This document shows positions 9,615 through 17,493 of a DNA stretch of 21,209 nucleotides, one piece after another; within the stretch, counting starts at the first letter, position 1, and each line of letters opens with the position of its first letter. Source of the stretch: Cladosporium sp. IMV 00045 (taxonomy: Eukaryota; Ascomycota; Dothideomycetes; Cladosporiales; Cladosporiaceae); assembly GCA_001931905.2 (NCBI GenBank), contig MSJI02000831.1, positions 1 to 21,209 of the forward strand, in the 5' to 3' direction. The notes under the pieces were generated by a model that was given only the letters and a program-made list of their open reading frames with translations, had not been told where the DNA came from and did no database searches. Both the position numbers and the translations under genes were made by a program.

Positions 9615-9631
9615 TACCAAAAGCAGGTTTG
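9615..9631 (-). repeat. hAT right terminal inverted repeat
   Basis: TACCAAAAGCAGGTTTG, the exact reverse complement of the left 17-bp repeat. Confidence 0.9.
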
Positions 9632-11027
9632 GCTCAGAATGACGGGGCAGAGTTGCAACGATGAAGATAATCTTGGTCGTCGAGCAACAGCGCTCCCAAT
9701 TGCGGCGATTGCAGCGCTAAGAGCAAACGCGATTGGCGGCTCATGATATGCCTCTGCGGGCGCTATAACGTGGCATGTTTCGGATATCTAGGAGACCCAC
9801 CGAGAAACTGGCCTGGGCCGCACGGCCATTTAGTAAACCACCAATCAAAATTATCTTCAATGAAGTCCCGTGAAACACTTGGTTGAATCGGTAGATGCAT
9901 GCATTTTACGTCGACGTTCTGGGTAGGCAGGAGTCGGATGGTTTTCTTACGCCAGTATCCCCTGGTTCGTGTTGTGTTTTCTTGACTTTGTTCGTTGCTG
10001 TTCGTTCTGTTGCTTCTGGTCAACGGGTGTCCTGGAGTTGATGGCTCTTACCTCCGCGTGCGAGCGCCATCTAGCAAGGAATGCAAGTCCATCGACAGGC
10101 GACACCTCCCAAGCTTCCGCTCGGTACCCCAGTGCGAGTGAGGTAGATGGATGTGCTAGACGGTCGTGGTAGCTGAGGTCGTCACTGCCGCGTCGCGCTC
10201 CGCCGGCTTCACCGACCGGGCGCGCTGCGGCGGCAGGACCTTTTCGCGTCGTCGTCTAGGACGGGACCGTTTACGTGTCTTTGCCTAGGACAGGCTGCTT
10301 TTTCGGCCATCCCAAGACCCCTTGCCACGTTCCCAATTCGGATTTTGAGAGATACGTGGTAGATCCCGCTTACATTCTCCGATGATCTCAAGTGACAGCA
10401 TGTCGATGCCATCCTCCGAGAGTCGGAACACGCTCCGTCTGCTGAGCTTTGCGTTTCCACTAATCAATGCAAGCTGCGGAGATGGAGTTAGAGGCTGCGC
10501 CTTTCTGCGAAATTCGGCCATGTCCTGGATCAACATGCGAACTACGTCCGCAATGACTAAATTTACTGCAACATGTCGTGCGCATGCTCAGGATAGGAAT
10601 GCTAAGTCATCTGGACGTATGAATTTTGACGCATTGATTGACTTTGTGGCTCCCTGCTACCGCTGCCGCTTGACAGTGACCTGTGCTGACTTGGCACGCA
10701 TGGATTGGCATAGCTGTTTTTTCCAGTTGTGTCTCTCCGGAACTGTGTTGCAAGCATTGCGGCATACAGAAAACCAACGATTTCTGCTTTCCGATGGATC
10801 CTTTGCACGACATCAGGCTCGGTGCACGTCACTTGACGCATGATTGTGCAATGTCGCGGACGGCACGCCGCTCTTGCGCGGAGACAACTCCTTACTGTAG
10901 GTACAGCCATTTGAATAATGAGGCTTTCGACCGTCATCTAGTGACCTCAGATCCACCGCGTTGCACGATTTCACATGAGTTCGATTGCTCGACAAGTGAA
11001 TACCTAATGTTGCCACCGGCAGACACA
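9632..11027. other. Long upstream region of the hybrid kinase gene, no supported gene
   Basis: About 1.4 kb with no recognisable gene. The last 345 bp are open in the frame of the kinase, with in-frame ATGs at 10795, 10851 and 11007. The protein could therefore be longer at its N-terminus, but the extra residues look unstructured and carry no known motif. No firm promoter motif could be assigned. Confidence 0.4.
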
Positions 11028-14000
11028 ATGCCGACACACCCACCGAGCGACCAAGAACAGCGAAGGGAGCACCGCTCGAATCATACAGCGCAAAATCCCA
11101 ATTCGGATGCTCTTGAAAGCTCTACAAGTCAGATGCAGCATTCGCTGCTTGGAGACAAGAAGAGCTGGGCAACGTCGCCACTCGGGATGCCAGAGACATG
11201 GCCAGAGCCCCTGATGAGTTTCAGCAAGGCTATTATGTCTTTCCCATACCCTGCATGCGTCTTCTGGGGCGAAGCAATGGTCTCTCTCCACAATGGCGAG
11301 TGGACAAAGGCAACTGGCCTTGATGGCCAAGGCGAAGAACAACGCGACCAATTGCCCGCGGACGCCTTTAACGCGTTATCTGCCTCCTTACTAGGCAAGC
11401 CTCAGAAGGGAATCGACAGCCTTGCTTTTTCTCAGCGCAATGTCGGCGACGAGGCTGCGAACCATATAGTATCTATTAGTCCTTTGTTTGACGAGGTCAT
11501 ACCAGAGCAAGTCGGCGCACATGGTTCACTCGTGCAATTGATACCAAAATCGAGCCATCAGGGACAAGCCAAGGACTTACCCATCTACCCTCCGGAGCAA
11601 ATGGAAGTCCAAAGCCCAGGAGAAGGCCTCGAATCAAAGTCAGGTCCGAGTCAGCTAGGACTATCTCCTGGACTGGCTGCATTCGACAAGCACCCTTTCT
11701 TCAACCGCTTTGCAGAAATGTTGCCGACGGGCCTAGCACTTCTCGATCACAACGCTCAAGCTGTCTTTGTCAATCGAACTTTCCACGAGTTGACCACCCA
11801 CTGCGGCGAAGATCAACACTTTACTTCGTGGTCACAAGGAATTCATCCCGATGACAAGGAGAGAGTATTGAGCGGGTATCGAGATGCCTTCGCTTTCAAC
11901 AAGCAGCTTCGAACTGAATTCAGGGCGCTGGGGCATCAACGGCCGTGGCGATTACTTTTCATGGTGCCGTTTGACGGAGATGATATTCGGCATATAAGCA
12001 TACGCGATCACGGAGGCTTCATCTGCTGCATTCTGGACATCACCTGCGAAAAAAGCGCTGAGTTTGTGGAACGGGAAGCCGCCGAGAGTGCCATCGAAGC
12101 CAGGGTGCGGCAAGAGAGATTCATTGATATGATATCCCACGAGATCCGCAACCCTTTATCAGCCATGGTCCATTGCACTGAAGACATCAACGAAGCAGTC
12201 AGTGGTCCCGAAAACCTTGACATTTCCGGTATCAAGGAAGCGATCGATACCATCAATATCTGCATACAGGTAAGCCCGCCGAATCTTTGAGAAGACAAAT
12301 AGAGAGGCTGACCTTGACATTGCAAATACCCAGCATCAACAAGGCCTTGTCGACGATGTGCTGTCTTACTCCAAATTGGACGCCTCGATGCTGCGTCTGA
12401 GCCCCAAGACGTGCTTACCTGATAGTGAACTTCGCAATTCACTCAAGCTCTTTACGCCTGAGTTCAGGCGGCAGGATATCGACACAAATTACAAGACGGA
12501 CCCGAGCTATGCGGAAATTGATGTGTCTTGGGTGAAGGTAAGCTTCCTATGAATGCTAGCAATTTCACCACCCCCTCCCCCCCCCCCCCCCCCCCCACCC
12601 CAAGTCCTGCGGTCTCATAGAGGCCAAATCGTGGGCCGTCAGCTCAAGCAATGGCAGCCCGGTCCGACCTTGAACAGCGAGCGATGATTTCTCTAGGACA
12701 GTGTCTCCATCGGACTTAAAACATTCGCTGACTGTCGACCCCTGATATCTCAAAGGCAGACATGACTCGCATTTCGCAAATATTGATGAACCTAGTCTCG
12801 AACGCGATCAAGTTCACAGCCAAGGCGCAGAGCGACAAGCACATATCGATCTCCGTTGGAGCCAGCATGGAGCGTCCTTCGAGCTACCCACCCAACGTCG
12901 TCTTCTTCAGATCCGAAGAACACGCCTTGATAGTGGACTCAACTAACTCGGCAGAATGGGGGAGCGGCGAGGCGCTTTACGTTATGGTCGCGGTCAAAGA
13001 TACTGGCATAGGTATCAGTGAGGAGGGTCAGCAGCGACTTTTTGAACGCTTCATGGTATGTATCACGGAGCGTATGTGGTTCAAATATGTTTCCCCAGGG
13101 CTAACGCTTAGTGCAGTGAGTTTTAATATTCCACGAGCACTGTGTGGTGTCTCTCCTTGACCATCCGCGCAGGCAAGCTACGCCAAGGACCGCCGAAATG
13201 TACGGCGGTTCAGGTCTAGGCCTCAACATCAGTCGGAAACTATGTCACCTTCACGGCGGCGAAGTCGGCGTCAGCTCAAAATTTGGCGAGGGCAGCACGT
13301 TCGGCTTCTTTTTCAAAGTCAGAAGATCCGAGCAGCCCCAGGACCATGATACCACGACCAAAGAGCCGAGCGTGAGAGACGCTGAAATCAAGAACCTACG
13401 CAGCGCGCCGCATGAAGGAGTTGGCGACGAGCTGGTTTCGAGAAGCTCGAACCATTCGCGTGCCAAGGTCGTAGTGGATGAGCCCTCTCGCGACAATTCC
13501 CATCAAGATGATGTGCCTCAGAAGTTGAAGGTTTGCATCTCTGCCCTTGATAGACAAATGTGGCTTGTACATGACCTGATATGCCCATCACAGTCGCCTA
13601 ACCCAGCAAATCAACATGGAGCCCGCCCATCTCCTTCACCAACCGCCTCACAAAACCACAAGCAGCACGTCTTGCTCGTCGAAGACAACCTCATCAACCA
13701 AAAAATCGTGTGCCGCAAGCTCAAAGCCAAAGGCTACGCCGTAACAACAGCCAACGACGGCAAAGAAGCGGTTGACTTGGCAACAAGCGCTCCCAAACTC
13801 TTCACGGGCGACGAAGCGGCTCTCGACATTTGCCTCATGGACATGGAAATGCCGCGGATGGACGGAAACGCGGCGACAAAAGCGATTCGCGAGCTCGAGA
13901 GGCAGGGTGCTATCGAATATCTCCCTATCCTAGGGGTTACGGCTAATGTGAGGAGTGAGCAGCAGGATGAGATGTAAGACATCCTTTTCCTTCCTGCGGC

Positions 14001-14208
14001 TAAGTGCTTTTAGAATAATGAAACATAACGCTGACCTGAGTGATTTTCGCATTGTAGGAAAGCGGCAGGAATGGTGAGTGCGCATTCATTCTCAACGCTG
14101 GATGACAACCGAACTAATCTCCGTCAGGACGATGTTGTCAGCAAGCCCTACAGAATCGAAGAGATGGTGAGCAAGATTCAACAGCTTCTCGGCACCCGAA
14201 ACGACTGA
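11028..14208 (+). CDS. Hybrid histidine kinase (PAS - HisKA - HATPase - receiver)
   Basis: Exons: 11028-12269, 12334-12537, 12756-13054, 13173-13530, 13594-13973, 14058-14073 and 14128-14208, giving 859 residues. A degenerate PAS-like start (SWATSPLGMPETWPEPL, VFWGEAMVSLHN) is followed by a PAS domain (about 221-344, GLALLDHNAQAVFVN), an H-box FIDMISHEIRNPLS with phospho-accepting His371, an N-box NLVSNAIKF, a G1 box VKDTGIGIS, and a G2 box YGGSGLGLNIS. The receiver (about 725-859) has ED at 731-732, phospho-acceptor Asp784 in LMDMEMPRMDG, Thr in VTANV and Lys in SKPYR. No transmembrane segment is seen, so it is probably a cytosolic sensor feeding a phosphorelay (HPt then response regulator). 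I chose 11028 because ACACAATGCC fits the fungal start context; 11007 or 10851 are alternatives. Intron 13531-13593 is a multiple of three and could be retained. The signal sensed is unknown. Confidence 0.88.
12577..12596 (+). repeat. Run of 20 C within kinase intron 2
   Basis: An uninterrupted C20 tract preceded by CCACCCCCT. It lies in the 218-nt intron 12538-12755, the longest in the gene (GTAAGC donor, CTGAC branch site near 12728, AAAG acceptor). Confidence 0.9.
13055..13172 (+). other. Predicted spliceosomal twin intron (donor-splitting stwintron) in the kinase gene
   Basis: Internal intron 13056-13116 (61 nt): GTATGT donor, GCTAAC branch site, GTGCAG acceptor. Removing it joins G13055 to TGAGTT (13117 onward) and creates a GTGAGT donor for an external intron. 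That intron ends CGCAG at 13172 after a CTTGAC branch site (57 nt after the first splice). The final joint AT/G restores Met and gives LFERFMQATPRTAEMYGG, the expected kinase sequence. Splicing 13056-13172 as a single intron leaves the wrong frame. Confidence 0.7.
14058..14073 (+). CDS. 16-nt micro-exon of the hybrid kinase
   Basis: It completes Met and encodes KAAGM in the receiver between VTANVRSEQQDEM and DDVVSKPYR. It is flanked by an 84-nt intron (GTAAGA...TTGTAG) and a 54-nt intron (GTGAGT...CGTCAG). The joined protein matches the usual receiver spacing between Thr and Lys. Confidence 0.8.
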
Positions 14209-15177
14209 ATAGGATCGATATTGGTCGATCATATAGCTTTTACCCACAACTATACCCACAATCCTAAGTCGTATACGCAGAGAGATCGATCATGTAATGG
14301 AATCGACATCACTCCCCCCTTCTCTGCTCTCAAAACACTATCCAAATGCTTCATTGCGCTGTTGCGCGCAGCTTTGGCGAGTGCACCATGCTAAGTCTCC
14401 ACGCATCTCAGTCGCTATCTGTCAACACTTTTCCTCCTGTGTCTACTGTTATGTTCTAGCTTTTTGAAGTTCTTCTCGCCCCCAGGCTTCTTAGAAGGCT
14501 GGGACGCAGCAATCAGTCGACACCAGGCAACACTCGAGGCAGCTGATGCAGAGATCGCAAGACCGACTACACTGTATGGTTTGAAAGGACAGGTCGGTCA
14601 GAGCATCTCAGTGGCTGCCATTTTAAGCATCTGAGCGTTGATAGAAAGTTGTTGCAGAAAGTGGTGGAGTTAAACAGCAGTCTCATCGAACGATGCGTTG
14701 GCGGCTTGTCAACTCTCGATCACAAAGGTCGAAGATGGCTTCGGAGCACAAAGCAGGGCGAAGCAGATGTGAGGCCGCTAGCAAGGCTACAGAACAGCGA
14801 CAGCCAGCAAAGATATGCAATATATATGGCAAGGTTGCTCTGCTACTGTCTCCGCGTGTTGTTCAGTGCGGAGAATGCGGCGGCCACCAACAAAGCAAGT
14901 GCAAGTACGGAGGGCAATGAACATTGGCTCCGACAGCGGCAATAGGAACGGAGCCAGATAGCAGGCTCTCGCTTCTTCCGGCGCTATCTTAACGCGCATC
15001 TCATCCTTCCCTCTTTTACCTGTTCCCCAATTTATCAACATGTGCAAGAGCGCCAAGCTGCTTGATGTGTCATAAGGCATGTTTTTTCAACCGCTCTGTT
15101 CGATATATAAGCTACGGACAATTGACCTCAAAAGCTATCAAATGAAAGGCCGACGATCTTGACGTGACTTGTGACCC
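14209..15177. other. Region downstream of the kinase, no supported gene
   Basis: Nearly 1 kb with overlapping short open frames in both orientations but no motif or start worth calling. It would hold the 3' UTR of the kinase and the 3' end of the convergent gene remnant. Confidence 0.45.
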
Positions 15178-15632
15178 TCAAGCCACAAGCGTGTCTCGAA
15201 AAGGCCCGTTACCCACTCGTGCCGAACTTGGTCGAGCAGACGGTCTTCGTCCTCTAAGCAGCTTGGCCCGGACAGAGTCGCCTCTCGTGGGCTTAGATAC
15301 CTTGGCCAGCCATTCTTCTTTCCGGGCAACTTGTGCATGTGATGTGGTGAACAGCACTTCATGTGTCTCTGAGAACTTTTCTCCTTCGAACGAAACGTCA
15401 AGCCGAGGCAATATCGCGAACATGGCTTCGTCGTGATTATGATCCTGGATCTGGCCGAAATCCCTGAACACTGGTAATCGTTCCTCGAAAAACATCTGAT
15501 CCCAGATGTAGTCTTCATCATCCTTGAGAGTAAAGTCTGGTCTCACGGAGCCCGAGTAACGACAAATATCTTGCCAGATCTCACAAGCTTGTTCGGTAAT
15601 CTCTTTCAGCCACTTTCCAAAGTCTGCAGCGT
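15178..15632 (-). pseudogene. 3'-terminal exon of an unidentified gene, separated from its 5' part
   Basis: The minus strand encodes about 150 residues, including FGKWLKEITEQACEIWQDIC, then DEDYIWDQMFFEERLPVFRD, then HNHDEAMFAILPRLDVSFEG, and a basic, Ser/Arg-rich tail ending in a stop at 15178. I do not recognise the family; it is acidic, Trp-rich and soluble-looking. No ATG is available at its 5' side. Just upstream the minus strand has a good 3' splice signal (TCTGACTTGACC, then a CTGCTTTCTCTTGCAG acceptor ending at 15633), so this is probably the last exon. Upstream of that, LINE element A begins. The rest of the gene, if it survives, should lie beyond the right edge on the far side of the nested LINEs. 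The strand and exon character are supported; the disruption is inferred. Confidence 0.5.
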
Positions 15633-15661
15633 CTGCAAGAGAAAGCAGACCACTGGTCAAG

Positions 15662-16215
15662 TCAGATACCTCTGTGCATGTCAATGCGACCGCGCCAGTG
15701 ATGGCGGCCTCTTAGTCCTGGGGAAGCAGCGCTATGATACAGGTGAGCACGAAGGGAGCAAGCACGCATGTACAGCCGAGACCTGTAGCAAGAGATCAGG
15801 GCCATGTGAGCACCACGTGGCAAAATGTGCGAACTGCGAGGGACCACACCCGGCGACATCACGACGGTGCCCAGAGTAGAGATCGGACCGACAGACACGC
15901 CAGCAAAAGGTGGCCGAAATGCGCAGCAGCCCACCAGCGATGGAAGCGGCAGCAGAACAGGATGGCCTTTCGACCGAGGGAGATGAGGTTGAAATGGAGA
16001 TGACACCTGCCGACCCGGACCAAGCCATCCCATCACAGGTGACCCCGATATCTTCGGACATGAGCACACCAGAACCACTGCCGCAGAGTCAACCGTCACC
16101 CCGACCAATAAGAGAACTCCGGCCAAGGACCAAATTGATCGCGAGGGCGAGCCAGATCCTCAGCCCCGACGACCCAACGCATATGCATGTTGACGATGAT
16201 AGTGATACAACATAA
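15662..16215 (+). pseudogene. LINE element A ORF1 (gag-like) C-terminal part
   Basis: From about 15720 the frame reads QRYDTGEHEGSKHACTAETC, then GPCEHHVAKCANCEGPHPAT and SRRCPE. This is the Cys/His knuckle array of Tad-clade gag proteins, which bind the element RNA. A TAG at 15877-15879 interrupts the frame. It then continues in the same phase through an acidic Pro/Ser-rich tail (EVEMEMTPADPDQ) to TAA at 16213-16215. The N-terminal coiled-coil or RRM-like part is missing. The last 29 bases overlap the start of ORF2 in another frame, the usual compact ORF1/ORF2 arrangement. Confidence 0.75.
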
Positions 16216-17284
16216 CTGCAACGGCACGGCTGTGTCAACGATAGCCGCGCTGGAGGCAGCCATCGAGCGGAGAGCAGAAGTGGCGTGCCTACAAGAGCCG
16301 TGCGTGGGAAAGAAACACGCGATTATCCACCCAGGATTCCAGATACGCTGGCCGGAATGTGCGAAGAGAGAGATTAGGGTAGCGTTAGCAATTCGCAACG
16401 ACGCGCTGGACCGATACGTGTTCGAGGAGAGGACAGACCTGGTGGACAGTCCTCATGTGCAGTGCATGGACGTCTGGGAGACAACGAATCGCATGAAGGT
16501 TCGCAAGACGAGGCTTGTCAACATCTAAAATAGAGCTAGAGTCCAGGGCGGCGGGTACACAATCGACCACATGGACATAACGGGACTGATCGAAGGCAGG
16601 ACCATATTCGCAGGCGACTTCAACGCTCGCAGTCCCTTGTGGGACCCGTGGGTGGCAGGTAGGCAGAACGCAGGGACGGTGGAGAGATTGATCGAGAAGC
16701 GCGAGCCTATAATCAACAACAACGACCACCAGCCCACGAGGTGTGGGAAGAACTGTAGATCAATAATCGACTTGACCCTGAGTACCCGCAGGGTCGGAGC
16801 ACTGGTCACGTGGGAGATCGACGAGTCCCTGGCCACAACGTCCGACCATGAGGTAATCGTCTTTGAGTGGATGTCACTAAACGCGGTCACTCTAGAGGGG
16901 AAGATGAGCGTCGCGCACATCTGGGACATCGATCGACTTTGCTCAGATGAACAAGCCCTCGAGGCCGCGAGCGAACATTGGCTCGAGCTGAGTGAAGGAA
17001 GGTCGCTGATCAATGCGTGGGCCACATCACCGACAGAACTCGAAGCCGAAGCACTATGGATCCAAGACAACCTACGAGCTGTATTGGACAGACATGCCGC
17101 TGATAGAGCGCCGAGACCACGATCGAAGCGCTGGTGGACGGACGAGATCAGACAGCAGAGAAGGCTGTTCGGGAGCGCTCGACGTGCTCACAATGACGGC
17201 CGCATCAGCTTCGACGAGTACCGCCGGATGAGAAACGACTATTACACATGCATCCCCAGAGCCAAGAGACTGGCTTGGGAGCGC
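16187..17284 (+). pseudogene. LINE element A ORF2 endonuclease fragment
   Basis: It starts at an ATG at 16187 or 16196 with IVIQHNCNGTAVSTIAALEA and VACLQEPCVG, the AP-endonuclease N-terminus. A TAA at 16526-16528 replaces the Tyr of the VYNRAR segment seen in element B. The same frame then continues with FAGDFNARSPLWDPW, GKNCRSIIDLTLS and SDHEVIVFEW (catalytic Asp, Asn and His region), followed by SKRWWTDEI. It ends at RLAWERF at 17284, where the antisense insertion begins. Element B has the matching segment REMWERFLEGIFPTDDD, which shows what was displaced. The RT and RNase H domains are not in the window. Confidence 0.9.
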
Positions 17285-17299
17285 TTTTTTTTCTTTTTT
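17285..17299 (-). other. Poly(A) tail of LINE element B
   Basis: T8-C-T6 on the plus strand, i.e. A6-G-A8 on the element's sense strand, directly abutting the interrupted element A codons. It marks the 3' junction of a target-primed insertion. Confidence 0.85.
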
Positions 17300-17493
17300 G
17301 GAATCATATTGTATGCAAGCTATCTAGCTTATGACAACCCCTAGCTAGTTACTAGAAGACCTCTCGTTCCCAAATGTGATCTTGCTTCTACTTATCTCTT
17401 GTGCTCCTGCTCGCCGTCCCGACTACATCTAGGCGCCACAGCCTTCGGGCTCGATGCCCTCCTACTGTCCTATCTTCCTGATTTGTTGCCTCC

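Larger units (their letters stand above)
8534..9631 (+). mobile_element. Internally deleted hAT-family DNA transposon
   Basis: The ends are perfect 17-bp inverted repeats: CAAACCTGCTTTTGGTA at 8534-8550 and its reverse complement at 9615-9631. Inside each end lies a G-rich subterminal repeat cluster. The body holds the C-terminal part of a hAT transposase. At 1,098 bp it is far shorter than autonomous fungal hATs (usually 2.5-3 kb or more), so it has lost the BED finger and most of the RNase H-like core. I see no clean 8-bp target duplication: the flanks are AGTCTGTT on the left and GCTCAGAA on the right. The insertion is therefore old, or one boundary has shifted by a few bases. Confidence 0.85.
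15662..17284 (+). mobile_element. Tad-like LINE, element A (5'-truncated, interrupted)
   Basis: It consists of the C-terminal part of a gag-like ORF1, an overlapping ORF2 start and an APE-type endonuclease region, all decayed. The left boundary is approximate (15645-15720). ORF1 is missing its N-terminal half, as expected for a 5'-truncated LINE copy. The right break is sharp: coding stops at the WERF codons, where the poly(A) tail of element B begins. The remaining RT and RNase H part should resume beyond 21209. Confidence 0.85.

Noticed and set aside
9763..10172. Open frames on both strands upstream of the kinase
   Set aside because: They overlap antisense to each other and give motif-free translations; likely chance.
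14649..15080. Overlapping open frames downstream of the kinase
   Set aside because: Three overlapping frames on both strands with no motif; no evidence favours any of them.
17285..17299. T-rich run as a transcription terminator of element A
   Set aside because: Its position at the exact end of element A homology and the start of element B's 3' UTR makes it the poly(A) tail of B.
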